Positions 52,606 to 61,657 of a stretch of 64,000 nucleotides of DNA are shown piece after piece. A model generated the notes under the pieces. It did no database searches and was not told where the DNA came from. It was given only the letters and a program-made list of their open reading frames with translations. The stretch is from NCBI RefSeq assembly GCF_038051995.1, contig NZ_CP150290.1, forward strand, positions 3,896,001 through 3,960,000, given 5' to 3'. Source of the stretch: Paenibacillus sp. FSL H8-0537. Lineage in GTDB: Bacteria; Bacillota; Bacilli; Paenibacillales; Paenibacillaceae. The position numbers and the translations under genes were made by a program. Position 1 is the stretch's first letter; each line of letters opens with the position of its first letter.

Positions 52606-54125
52606 CGTCCTTTTCCTCCTGTGGCAGCCGTCATGATCATTTCCTGTGTCGCTTCCTCAGCGGCAAACTCCCCCATATACTTGCCCTCCGCAATAACCAT
52701 AATTCGGTGGCTCATGCCAAGCAGCTCCGGCAGCTCCGAGGATACCATAATGATGGAAACGCCCTGGCCGATCAATTCATTCATAATGCTATATATTTCG
52801 AATTTGGCGCCTACGTCAATCCCGCGTGTCGGCTCATCCAAAATCAATATTTTCGGAACCGTCATCAGCCATTTGCCGAGCACCACTTTTTGTTGATTGC
52901 CTCCGCTTAATGTGCCTACAATCGTCTCCACCGAGTTCGCCTTCACGCGCAGCGAGCGCAAATATTGATTGCCTGCCGCTATTTCTTCATTCGGGCGAAG
53001 AATGCCGCCAGAGGAAATCGCGCCAAGACTCGCTAAGCTCACGTTGCTCTTGATATCCATGCCAAGCACAAGACCATATTTTTTCCGGTCCTCCGATACA
53101 AGCGCCAAGCCTGCCTTGATCGCTTGCTGGGTATTTTTGAGCTTGACTGGCTTTCCCTCAATTTCGATCGTCCCTTGGTTTTGACCGCCATAGGAGCCAA
53201 ACAAGCTCATGACAAGCTCCGTTCTGCCCGCCCCCATCAACCCGGCAATACCTAGAATCTCACCCTTGCGCAGCTCAAAGCTAAGATTGTCAATGACCTT
53301 CTTCCCCTGACGCTCGGGATTCATAACGGTATAGTCTGTTACCTTCAACACGACCTCGCCTGGAATCGCCGCCATTCTAGGAAAGCGCTCCTTCAGCTCT
53401 CGTCCTACCATAAGCGAAATAACTTTATCCTCGTTGACTTCGGCGATCGGATAGGTGCCCACCGTCTGCCCGTCACGGAGCACCGTTACCGTATCCGCGA
53501 TTGCAAACACCTCATTAAGCTTATGGGAGATATAAATACAGGTAACGTCCCGTTTCTTGAACTCCCGCAAAATGCCGAGCAGTATCTCGACCTCCTGCTC
53601 CGTCAATGCTGCTGTCGGCTCATCTAAAATCAGGATGTTTGCCCGCTTGGACAGTGCTTTGGCGATCTCAATCTGCTGCTGCTTTCCGATCCCGAGCGCA
53701 CCAATCGGATGCTCCGGATTTACGTCATGCAGGCCAACCTCTTTCAGCCACCGCCCGCTTTCTTTGAACACCCGCTCCCAGTTGATGATGCCAAAGACTG
53801 CGGGCTCCTTGCCGAGGAACAAGTTTTCGCCGATCGACAGCTCCTTCACAAGGGCAAGCTCTTGATAGATGATAGCGATGCCCGCTTCTTCCGCATCTTT
53901 AATTTTGCCGAAGCGCTTCTCTTCGCCGTTAATCATGATTTGCCCATCGTAGGTGCCATGCGGATAAAGCCCGCTAAGCACCTTCATCAAAGTGGACTTG
54001 CCAGCGCCGTTCTCGCCGCATAACGCATGCACCTCGCCTTTTTTCACCGAAAAGGTTACGTCGTTCAACGCCTTAACGCCTGGAAATTGCTTTGTAATGT
54101 TGCGCATCTCTAATGCAGCCGTCAT
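52602..54125 (-). CDS. xylG: xylose-type ABC transporter ATPase (two ATPase domains)
   Basis: A 507-residue fused ATPase of the CUT2 family. The first half has GENGAGKST (Walker A), the signature-position GIGKQQQIEIAKAL and ILILDEPTAAL (Walker B). The second half has GLMGAGRTE, a degenerate Walker A as usual in this family, with LSGGNQQKVVLGKWL and ILILDEPTRGID. It energises the permease encoded downstream. It lies about 85 bases after the binding-protein gene. Confidence 0.92.
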   Translation of the reverse strand: MTAALEMRNITKQFPGVKALNDVTFSVKKGEVHALCGENGAGKSTLMKVLSGLYPHGTYDGQIMINGEEKRFGKIKDAEEAGIAIIYQELALVKELSIGENLFLGKEPAVFGIINWERVFKESGRWLKEVGLHDVNPEHPIGALGIGKQQQIEIAKALSKRANILILDEPTAALTEQEVEILLGILREFKKRDVTCIYISHKLNEVFAIADTVTVLRDGQTVGTYPIAEVNEDKVISLMVGRELKERFPRMAAIPGEVVLKVTDYTVMNPERQGKKVIDNLSFELRKGEILGIAGLMGAGRTELVMSLFGSYGGQNQGTIEIEGKPVKLKNTQQAIKAGLALVSEDRKKYGLVLGMDIKSNVSLASLGAISSGGILRPNEEIAAGNQYLRSLRVKANSVETIVGTLSGGNQQKVVLGKWLMTVPKILILDEPTRGIDVGAKFEIYSIMNELIGQGVSIIMVSSELPELLGMSHRIMVIAEGKYMGEFAAEEATQEMIMTAATGGKGR

Positions 54126-54210
54126 CCCTTAAACACCTCCGAAAATAACAAAGAGGGGAGACGCGTCATGTTGCCCATCGCTTCATCCCCTCATTCTTCG
54201 TCGCAAGCCT

Positions 54211-55308
54211 CTATTTCATGTTTTTGTATACATCTTCTTTGGAATGGAAGCCGTCCGCAATCACTGTCGCATCGATATTCGTTTTGTCGACAGCAACGGG
54301 ATCAAGCAAGACCGAAGGCACATCGATTTTACCATTATTGACCGATTTATCCGCGCCAACGTTCTCGCCTTTGGCAAGCTTCACCGCTAACTCGGCCGCT
54401 TTCTCAGCTAAATCCTTGATCGGCTTGTAAACCGTCATCGTTTGTGTGCCTTCAACGATACGCTGTGCTGCCGCAAGCTCGGCGTCTTGGCCGGATACTG
54501 GAATTTTGCCAGAGATCCCTTGAGCGGCCAGTGCCTGGATAACACCGCCTGCCGTACCGTCATTTGCCGCAACAACGGCGTCGACTTTATTATCGTTTGC
54601 TGTAAGCGCATTCTCCATATTCGTAAGTGCGTTCGCCGGATTCCAATCCTTCGTCCATTGGTCGAAGACAACCTGAATGTCACCGCTGTCAATAAGCGGC
54701 TGCAAAATATTAAACGCGCCTTTTTTGAACAAATGAGCATTATTGTCGGTTTCCGAGCCGCCAATGTAAACGAATTTTCCTTTTGGCGCTAGCTTCACGA
54801 TAGCCTCAGCCTGCATTTCACCTACTTTTTCGTTATCAAATGAGATATACAGATCGAGGTCGGAGTTTTTGATCAAGCGGTCATACGCCAGCACTTTAAT
54901 GCCTGCAGCATGGGCTTTTTCTACGATAGCAGCGGTAGCTTCCGCATTATGAGGAACAACGACCAGCACGTCGACGCCTTGGCTGATCAAATTTTCCGCT
55001 TGCGAGATTTGCTTTGCGTCATCGCTATTCGCTGCCTGTACTTCTACCTTCGCGCCCAGTGCCTCGGCTGCCGCAATGAACAAATCGCGGTCACGCTGCC
55101 AGCGTTCCTCTTGAAGCGTATCCAGCGAGAAGCCAATGACCAGCTTTTCATCCCCTGACTTGGCATTGTTCGCCTTCCCGGTCGTTTCTTTCGTGCCTGA
55201 TCCAGAACCTTCTTTTCCGTTGCCGTTGCCGCCCGAGCAAGCTGACAGAACAAGAATCAAAGCTAATGCAATGGATACAACCCCGCCTCTTGTCAAACGT
55301 TTCCCCAT
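54211..55308 (-). CDS. xylF: xylose-type sugar-binding lipoprotein
   Basis: A 365-residue periplasmic-binding-fold protein with a lipoprotein signal peptide (VVSIALALILVLSAC, lipobox Cys24) and a Gly/Ser/Lys-rich linker. The body contains IGFSLDTLQEERWQRDRDLF and AAAEALG, YDRLIKNSDLDLYISFDNEK and AANDGTAGGVIQAL, the pattern of XylF/ChvE-type pentose-binding proteins. It has its own promoter region (55309-55440) with a perfect palindrome, downstream of the sensor operon. Confidence 0.88.
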   Translation of the reverse strand: MGKRLTRGGVVSIALALILVLSACSGGNGNGKEGSGSGTKETTGKANNAKSGDEKLVIGFSLDTLQEERWQRDRDLFIAAAEALGAKVEVQAANSDDAKQISQAENLISQGVDVLVVVPHNAEATAAIVEKAHAAGIKVLAYDRLIKNSDLDLYISFDNEKVGEMQAEAIVKLAPKGKFVYIGGSETDNNAHLFKKGAFNILQPLIDSGDIQVVFDQWTKDWNPANALTNMENALTANDNKVDAVVAANDGTAGGVIQALAAQGISGKIPVSGQDAELAAAQRIVEGTQTMTVYKPIKDLAEKAAELAVKLAKGENVGADKSVNNGKIDVPSVLLDPVAVDKTNIDATVIADGFHSKEDVYKNMK

Positions 55309-55351
55309 TTTCTTCGCTCCCTTATCTCACAAAATGTAATGCTTATATTTT

Positions 55352-55370
55352 CAAATATAGCATATATTTG
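55352..55370. promoter_or_regulatory. perfect 19-bp palindrome upstream of xylF
   Basis: CAAATATA-GCA-TATATTTG is a perfect inverted repeat 44 bases before the xylF start. It lies in the short gap after the response regulator gene, so it is a candidate operator for that regulator or a partly overlapping promoter. Confidence 0.55.
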
Positions 55371-55440
55371 GAATAGGCGAGCAAACCACTTCCAGCACTC
55401 TTTTGCGATCATCTGCATTTTTTTAAGATGGACTGCCCTC

Positions 55441-56985
55441 TCATCGCTTACTGCCTATAATCGCCCGCCGGTAATCGGTTGGGGATGTGCCGCACACCTT
55501 TTTGAACACCTTGCTGAAATAATTGGGATCGTTATAGCCCACTTCAAACGTGATCTCCTTTAAGCTGCGTTCCGGGTCAGCCATCAGCTTCTTCGCTTTC
55601 TCAATTCTGCACTCGGTGAGAAAATCGATATAGTTGATGCCCTCCTGATCCTTGAACATTTTACTCATATAAAAGGGACTCAGCCCTATTCGATTCGCCA
55701 TCATCTCCAGTGAAATCTCTTTCTCGGAATGTTCTATAATGTACTGCTTCATTCGACCTACCGCATCGGGCTGTACATTTGCTTGATGGACTTCAAGCGT
55801 AGACATCATCTTGCTGAGCAAACCCTCGGTTTCGGCGCGCAGCTGCTGATACTGCCGTACTTGAAAGGAAAATAACGGCTTCTCAATCTCAATTCCCATT
55901 TCCATAGCCACACGGGCGATGAGCCATAACCGCTCCAGTACATATTGCCCCGTTTCCGTCAGGGAGGCCTGATTCTGGTCACAGCGGTCAATTAAGCCCA
56001 TAATCATTTTCCGCACCTCCGGCCACTGCCCTAAACGAATTCGGTCGACGAACTGCCTCTCTGTTTCTTTGTCCTGATAACCGCTTCCGAAAGTGTCTTC
56101 CCTATCCATCTCTCCATAAAATTGATGCTTGGCGGGCTGCTTCGTATTGGCGCTTGCAAGCAGTGCTTCCTGGTAGGATAACCGAACATTGCCAAGTCCC
56201 GCGTAGCAGTTGCCTATGCCTATGAAAAAGTCTCCACCAGCGGAACGCTGCAGCAGAAGAAGCTGCTGCACGAGCGATGCCGCCTGCGCGCGGAATGTTT
56301 TGGCCGCCTCGCGGAACACGATAATCGGAATTTGACGGCCCGACATGGCCCCTACCCAGCCTTTTCCTACCTCTCTCACCTTTGCTTTCAATGTGCTATA
56401 GAGCGCTTCTGCCGCTCCTTCGCTGGGCAGCATCAAGAGCATGACGAATGCCTCACTTGTAATCTCTCCTCCTAGAAGCTGAAGCATGTCATCAATATGT
56501 ACTTCATGGATATGGTCGAACAGCAGCTGCATTACAACATCCGATTCCACTAGCGGCATCATCTTCCGCAGCTTCTCCTCGTCAAGCAAACGCTGCTCCA
56601 GTATGGTTTTTTCCTGCAGAATTTCATCGATAACCTTGCCGATAACGGCTATAATTTCACTCGCCTTGCTAGGCTTGAGCAAATAATCCTTAACCCCCAG
56701 CTTAATCGCCTTACAGGCATAATCAAATGTGTCGTATGCCGTTACCATAATAAATTTTGCATCTGGCAAAAAGACCGATATCCGCTCAATGGCTTCAATT
56801 CCGTTTACGCCTGGCATTTTAATATCCATCAGAATAAGGTCCGGCTGCCACTCGCTTGCCAGCTCAATCGCTTTTGCGCCATTTCTCGCTTGCTTAAATT
56901 CACAGGTAGGAAAGCCCTTGTGCAAAATCGCCTGCAAGCCTTCGCGTTCTACCTGTTCGTCATCCACAATTAATAGTTTAAGCAT
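55441..56985 (-). CDS. YesN-type response regulator with AraC domain, xylose-sensing system
   Basis: A 514-residue regulator: receiver domain (LIVDDE; LILMDIKMPG, phosphoacceptor Asp54; KPSK), a long middle region, and a C-terminal AraC HTH (ISLEMMANRIGLSPFYMSKM; SLKEITFEVGYNDPNYFSKV, ending TSPTDYRR). It starts one base after the kinase stop, so they form one operon. In the clostridial XylFII-LytS/YesN system, the homologous regulator activates xylFGH, which is exactly what lies downstream here. Confidence 0.9.
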   Translation of the reverse strand: MLKLLIVDDEQVEREGLQAILHKGFPTCEFKQARNGAKAIELASEWQPDLILMDIKMPGVNGIEAIERISVFLPDAKFIMVTAYDTFDYACKAIKLGVKDYLLKPSKASEIIAVIGKVIDEILQEKTILEQRLLDEEKLRKMMPLVESDVVMQLLFDHIHEVHIDDMLQLLGGEITSEAFVMLLMLPSEGAAEALYSTLKAKVREVGKGWVGAMSGRQIPIIVFREAAKTFRAQAASLVQQLLLLQRSAGGDFFIGIGNCYAGLGNVRLSYQEALLASANTKQPAKHQFYGEMDREDTFGSGYQDKETERQFVDRIRLGQWPEVRKMIMGLIDRCDQNQASLTETGQYVLERLWLIARVAMEMGIEIEKPLFSFQVRQYQQLRAETEGLLSKMMSTLEVHQANVQPDAVGRMKQYIIEHSEKEISLEMMANRIGLSPFYMSKMFKDQEGINYIDFLTECRIEKAKKLMADPERSLKEITFEVGYNDPNYFSKVFKKVCGTSPTDYRRAIIGSKR

Positions 56986-56986
56986 G

Positions 56987-58429
56987 CTAGCCTTCGCTCC
57001 CCGCCAATGGTATTTTTATCGTTACCTTGGTTCCGCAGCCGGGTTCACTGTCAATGGAAATGACATCCTCAGCGCCGACGAACAGCCGCAGCCGCTTAAC
57101 CACGTTGCTGAAGCCTATTCCCGTAGAGTGCCCCAGACCATCGGCGTTGCCGCCCTCCATCAAAATATGGTTCACCTTCTCAGCCGTCATGCCAGCTCCG
57201 TCATCCTCAATTTCAATCCAAACGCATTGCCCTCTTTCATAAATGCGAAGCGTTATGCTCCCCCCATCCTCAAGCGGCTCTACGGCATGAATTACCGCGT
57301 TTTCAATAATGGGCTGAAGCGTAAGGCAGGGAAGCTTGAGCTGAAGGCAGCTCTCATCGACCTCCTGCTCAAATCGAAGCCGATCGGTGAAGCGCGCACT
57401 TTGAATCTCGATATATTTCAAAGCAACCGACAGTTCTTCCTCAAGCGTTACCGCCCGGTCCAGACGGCGCAAATTATAGCGCAGTAAGCCAGCGACGCTT
57501 GCAATTAAATCGCTTGTTTCTTCAGAACCATCGAGATAAGCTTTCTTAGAGAGGGTATCTAGGGTGTTAAACAAGAAGTGGGGGTTAATCTGGCTTTGCA
57601 GGCTGATCAGCTGGCTTTCCTTCAGGAGCAGCTTGCTTTGCTGCAGCTCACTCTCAAGCTGAGCCTTCTGTTGAATCTCGGAGATTAAATTGTTGATATT
57701 TACGCGCATACGGTCAAACGTCTTCGCGAGGAATGAAATTTCGTCGTTGGAGTGTACTTCAATCGGTTTGTCGAATCGCCCGCGCGATAGCTCCTTGGCG
57801 GCCACCGTCAGCTTCTGAATCGGCCGGGTAATGCTGAGGGAAAACCAGTAGGTAAACAGCAATAATATAATCGTAATTAAGGAGAGCAGCCAAGCGCCAA
57901 GCCGTTTTAGCTCTGTGCTTTGCTCAATAATGCCGCGGTAAAACGCATCGTACGTCCGCACCTCTTTGTCAATCAGGGTAATCGTCGTCTCGGCAATATA
58001 TTTGTCAATGCGGGTTGCCTCCTCGAACTTCTCAGACGATTGCTCCGCGTTTCCTTGTCCGAGAAACATAACCGTCAAATCCGCTGAAGCGATCAGGCTA
58101 TCAATCATATTGATATAGCTCGTCAGGGTAAAAGCGTTGTCTTTATTACGCAGCGTGACCGTCTGCAGCTTTGCCATCAGCATGTTTTTTTTGTTCTGGT
58201 CAAGCTTGCTCAGCTTAAACGCAGATGGCTTTTGCATATAGTCATTTAAAGCAATAATCGTCTGGTGGCTGTGATCAGTTACTTCATTCATGCGCAAATA
58301 GCGCTGAAGAATATCATTATATTGCGCTTGTGTTTTCTGATTATAGTAAGTGAGCACGACCCAAATCAAAACCATAATGGACAGTACAATAACCGACATT
58401 GTCAAAATTTTTCGCTGTATGCTGTTCAT
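56987..58429 (-). CDS. sensor histidine kinase (LytS/YesM type) of the xylose-sensing system
   Basis: A 480-residue kinase: membrane segments at about 9-28 and 179-198 around an extracellular helical domain, HAMP (SITRPIQKLTVAAKELSRGR), His_kinase motif QSQINPHFLFNTLDTL (His284) and ATPase domain (IENAVIHAV; IEIEDDGAGM; GTGIGFSNV-type G box). Its start overlaps the stop of the sugar-binding sensor gene by 4 bases (ATGA), supporting a sensor-kinase complex as known for XylFII-LytS. Confidence 0.92.
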   Translation of the reverse strand: MNSIQRKILTMSVIVLSIMVLIWVVLTYYNQKTQAQYNDILQRYLRMNEVTDHSHQTIIALNDYMQKPSAFKLSKLDQNKKNMLMAKLQTVTLRNKDNAFTLTSYINMIDSLIASADLTVMFLGQGNAEQSSEKFEEATRIDKYIAETTITLIDKEVRTYDAFYRGIIEQSTELKRLGAWLLSLITIILLLFTYWFSLSITRPIQKLTVAAKELSRGRFDKPIEVHSNDEISFLAKTFDRMRVNINNLISEIQQKAQLESELQQSKLLLKESQLISLQSQINPHFLFNTLDTLSKKAYLDGSEETSDLIASVAGLLRYNLRRLDRAVTLEEELSVALKYIEIQSARFTDRLRFEQEVDESCLQLKLPCLTLQPIIENAVIHAVEPLEDGGSITLRIYERGQCVWIEIEDDGAGMTAEKVNHILMEGGNADGLGHSTGIGFSNVVKRLRLFVGAEDVISIDSEPGCGTKVTIKIPLAGSEG

Positions 58430-59403
58430 CGTGTTTCCCCTGCCCGCAGTACCTTGATGTCCGTAAAATAACCGTCAGGGTTTAGCGGCACCTGCTCGCC
58501 AGTCAGCCACTTGATCATATGGGTGACGCTTTCCTCTCCCATCGCCTCCGGGGACTGTGCGATTAACGCATCAATTTTGCCCTGCTGCATCAAGGTCAAC
58601 GTTTCTGGCGAATCATCGAAAGAATAGATGTAAAATGGCTCGACCTGCTTCCGTTTGCTAATTTCCTGAATAATAGAGCCTGCATGATTCGCAGACACGG
58701 CAACAAAGGCATCCACGTTAGGAGCCTCGTTCAGCAGCTTATTCGTAGCGCTGGCCACATCCACACGCGAATCGCCTGCCGCAACGATCAGCGTTTCGAT
58801 CTGGGGATACGGCTTCAGCACATTTAAAATGCCCGTCAGGCGCGAGCGCTGGAAATATTCCTGACGGTCCGAGACCATCAGCACCACTCTGCCCGCGAAG
58901 CCCATATCCGACACCAGCTGGCGCGCGATCATGCTGCCTGCTTCCAAATGATCAGAGCCGACATAGGTCCGGCGCAGGCTCTCATTCATCGGAACATCGT
59001 TTGCGACGGTAATAATCGGAATGCCGCTGCTTGCGGCCTTCACCTTGGTCAAGCTTTTGAATTCATCCGTATCCAGTCCCTGCACAATAATGCCATCTAC
59101 CTTCGATACAATTGCAACCTCAATATTTTTCAGAAAATCATCGCGATTCGAGCCGTAGGTGCCCCATACCTCCAAGCTTGCACCATAGCGCTCGGCTGCT
59201 GCCATAGCCCCATTCTCCACCTTCGCCCAAAACGGAGTATCCAGCTCGCTTGTAATGAGTACGAGCCGGTAGCTGTTATGCTGCTCCGATGTAAGCGCAG
59301 GCTCAATTAAATTGGAGGAGAACACCTTTATCATCGAGGTTAGCGTGAAAAACAAAATAATCAAACATCCAGCAAACAAGCTGACGAACATCGATTTGCG
59401 CAA
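58426..59403 (-). CDS. membrane-anchored sugar-binding sensor protein (XylFII-like)
   Basis: Ribose/xylose-binding-protein fold with a single N-terminal anchor (MFVSLFAGCLIILFFTLTSM) and no lipobox, so it stays tethered outside the membrane. The binding domain reads LVLITSELDTPFWAKVENGA, then VDGIIVQGLDTDEF, VTVANDVPMNES-type hinge and IYSFDDSPETLTLMQQGKID. The frame is open to 59439, but that ATG has no ribosome site; a TTG at 59403 follows GGGGG at good spacing and an ATG at 59391 is also possible. Head of the operon sensor-kinase-regulator. It most likely binds xylose or a similar sugar and signals through the kinase. Confidence 0.85.
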   Translation of the reverse strand: MRKSMFVSLFAGCLIILFFTLTSMIKVFSSNLIEPALTSEQHNSYRLVLITSELDTPFWAKVENGAMAAAERYGASLEVWGTYGSNRDDFLKNIEVAIVSKVDGIIVQGLDTDEFKSLTKVKAASSGIPIITVANDVPMNESLRRTYVGSDHLEAGSMIARQLVSDMGFAGRVVLMVSDRQEYFQRSRLTGILNVLKPYPQIETLIVAAGDSRVDVASATNKLLNEAPNVDAFVAVSANHAGSIIQEISKRKQVEPFYIYSFDDSPETLTLMQQGKIDALIAQSPEAMGEESVTHMIKWLTGEQVPLNPDGYFTDIKVLRAGETR

Positions 59404-59441
59404 GCCCCTGGCCCCCTGCCCGCATAATAACGCATCCATTT

Positions 59442-59455
59442 TGATAACGTTTTCA
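59442..59455. promoter_or_regulatory. cre-like site (CcpA) before the xylose-sensing operon
   Basis: TGATAACGTTTTCA matches the catabolite-responsive element consensus TGWAARCGYTWNCW at 13 of 14 positions. If translation starts at 59403, the site lies about 40 bases before the start, as expected for catabolite repression. Confidence 0.6.
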
Positions 59456-59603
59456 TACTTAAATCATAATGAATGCCGCGCTTGCTGTCCAGCCGATTAT
59501 ACGTAATGGGGAGAGGAAGGTGTTTGAGCGTCCTTCTGGACTGATTTTTCCGAAATAGATCTACTTTTTCAGACTGTCGAGAAAAAGACTTTCTAACTTA
59601 CTC

Positions 59604-59745
59604 ATGCCACCAAACTGGGAGTAAACTGACGATTTTTATCTTCAGCTTTCACCTTCTGCAAAGCAAACAAATTTCTTTTAGATATTTGTTTTTTTGAATT
59701 TAGAAGAGTACCATCCAAATCCAATACGATTCACTTAGGCTTCAT
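59604..59745 (-). pseudogene. N-terminal fragment of a Cof-type HAD hydrolase
   Basis: After GAGAGG and the ATG at 59745 the frame reads MKPK, stop (TGA where TGG is expected), then IVLDLDGTLLNSKKQISKRN and LFALQKVKAEDKNRQF, ending at 59604. The DxDGTLL string is the nucleophile motif of HAD phosphatases, and the following residues match the start of the Cof subfamily. The rest of the gene is missing. It is a small scar between the xylose locus and the AadE-like fragment. Confidence 0.7.
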
Positions 59746-59863
59746 AGGTCCTCTCTATTCACCTTAGGCACCTTCAGCTAATTGGCAATAGTTGAATTGA
59801 TATTTTCGATTATATAGCTATACAATGTAAATATCTTCAATCCACAAACAAAGGAGGCTGCAA

Positions 59864-60270
59864 GTAAGAACAGAACTAGAAGTTATCGACCAACTATTGC
59901 AATTTGCTTATTCGGATGAGAAGGTAAGGGCCGTTATCCTGAATGGATCGCGAGTAAACCCGAATGTGACGAAGGATATCTTTTGCGATTATGATCTAAT
60001 ATTTGTTGTTGCCGAGCCAAGATATTATATGGATCATCAGGATTGGAATGGAACGTTTGGAGAATTGATTATGATGCAGCAGAACGGATATTAAGATGGA
60101 TGGCGAGGACGAATACATTTTTCTCATGCTGTTTACGGATGGAGTAAGAATCGATCTTTCATTCCGCCGAATTAGGACAGCCGATTGCGGACAAGCTTAA
60201 CTATGAATATCCTGCCCGCGATCATAATAACGTGCTAGCCTATTTGGAGAGAGTTCGAGCTCTATATTAG
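59864..60270 (+). pseudogene. aminoglycoside 6-adenylyltransferase-like (AadE) pseudogene
   Basis: GGAGG is followed 6 bases later by GTA (probably a former GTG or ATG start) and RTELEVIDQLLQFAYSDEKV, then RAVILNGSRVNP and DYDLIFVVAEPRYYMDH, the nucleotidyltransferase core of AadE/AntR-type enzymes (GSR and DxD motifs). A stop near 60090 breaks the frame. The next frame reads DGEDEYIFLMLFTDGVRIDL, and a third gives LNYEYPARDHNNVLAYLERV. Most of the C-terminal domain is deleted. It is an inactive relic of a streptomycin-type resistance gene family member. Confidence 0.75.
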
Positions 60271-60338
60271 TTATTGATATTTTTCAATCTAAAACATTAT
60301 TTTCTTCTGACAGCCGCCTAGCGTTCGTACTTCAATAG

Positions 60339-61457
60339 CTAAGCCGTTGTTTTGGCAAATACGATAAAGAACAGCACAAGCTCCAAAAGCACGACCGTCG
60401 GCGGCACTACAACGAGCAAGTTCACGCTGAATAAAACAAGCAGCAGCAGCAACAGCAGCGCAATATGCTTCACGGTTGGACGCAAATGCTCAAAGCGGTA
60501 GCTGTATAACACGCACATAACCGACAGAAAATAAATGAACACAGAGCCAAAAACAAATCCAAGCATAAAGCCATATTCCAGTTTGTTCAAAAATACCAGC
60601 TGAATCGAAGCAGCGATCATGCAAAGCGATAAATAGATAAACAAATGGCCGTAAATAATCGTCTGCCCCGCCGTTCGCTTCGTTTTATCCACATTTTTCT
60701 CCATGTTCTCGAAATATTGCCACCAAATCGCAATGACGAGAATAAAGGAAAGTGCAACGAATGCAATAGAAGTAAAGCTCATATCTCCGGCATCCAAAAT
60801 CGAAAGCAGGCTAACGACCGATTCCCCCAGCAAAATCAGCGTAAACAGCGAAAAACGCTCCAGTAAATGAGGGGTATGGATCGGCGTGACAACGAGATGC
60901 TTGCGGCCAATTAACGGAACGATGATGTCCAAAATAATGCCCGCATACAGAATCGCGTAACGCAGCCACGAATCAAAAAACAAGGAACATGACGATACCG
61001 CTATCCCCAGCCAAAAATAAGTACCAAAGAATCGTGCGGTTTGCAGCTTATGCAGCACCTCTGAACGTGCCGTCAGCAAATATTGCACGGTCGTTATAAT
61101 CCGAAGCCCGATATAACCAATAAAAAAGGGCACATAATACGCGTCAAAATCAACATTCAAGCTTGCTGTCATAATAAGGACGAAAAACATTTGCACCACG
61201 ATAAATAATCGGTGCTTCAGCGTATCCTGTCCAAAACGATTGTTGTACATCGTCTGTCCAACCCATGCCCACCAAATCGGCACAAAAATCAAGATGAATT
61301 TGGATAAATGCTCCCAAGTAATGCTGCTATGCTCGACATGAAGCAGCACATGTGTGGCCTTGGAGACAGCCGCGACAAACAATAAATCATAAAACAGCTC
61401 CAGCCACGTTACTTTTTTTTCCGGCATCATCGCTATGACGTGCTCCTCTCTTTTCAT
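60339..61457 (-). CDS. ltrA: low temperature requirement protein A (LtrA) family membrane protein
   Basis: A 372-residue protein with about ten membrane segments. The N-terminus KKVTWLELFYDLLFVAAVSK is the LtrA signature (ELFYDLxFV). TPHLLERFSLFTLILLGESV (ERFxLxxIIxLGES) is the second conserved block. Charged residues of these two motifs face each other in the family. Its role is unknown beyond being required for growth at low temperature in Listeria. It is preceded by GAGAGGAG-type DNA and stands alone. Confidence 0.92.
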   Translation of the reverse strand: MKREEHVIAMMPEKKVTWLELFYDLLFVAAVSKATHVLLHVEHSSITWEHLSKFILIFVPIWWAWVGQTMYNNRFGQDTLKHRLFIVVQMFFVLIMTASLNVDFDAYYVPFFIGYIGLRIITTVQYLLTARSEVLHKLQTARFFGTYFWLGIAVSSCSLFFDSWLRYAILYAGIILDIIVPLIGRKHLVVTPIHTPHLLERFSLFTLILLGESVVSLLSILDAGDMSFTSIAFVALSFILVIAIWWQYFENMEKNVDKTKRTAGQTIIYGHLFIYLSLCMIAASIQLVFLNKLEYGFMLGFVFGSVFIYFLSVMCVLYSYRFEHLRPTVKHIALLLLLLLVLFSVNLLVVVPPTVVLLELVLFFIVFAKTTA

Positions 61458-61531
61458 ACGTCCAATTGCATTCTCTATCTCTACATCAACTCAATTATTA
61501 TAAGCATCAGCCGCTCAATAGGCAATATACG

Positions 61532-61570
61532 AAATAAGGCCTGGAGCCAATGCCCCAGACCTTATTTCCT
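61532..61570. terminator. terminator after cysI
   Basis: AAATAAGGCCTGG pairs with CCAGACCTTATTT (one mismatch) around a 10-base loop, 90 bases beyond the cysI stop at 61658. A- and T-rich arms suit both directions. Confidence 0.75.
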
Positions 61571-61657
61571 ATCTATCGTTTTGAGAAAAATAGAGCAACT
61601 GGCAAGCGTATGATTCGCCTTTCCTAAGCTCGCCTGCTATAGCCTGCAGCGGAGCCT

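Noticed and set aside
59650..59695. Plus-strand terminator (AAACAAAT/ATTTGTTT with a T-run)
   Set aside because: No plus-strand gene ends before it, and the same DNA is explained as the coding sequence of the HAD relic on the minus strand.
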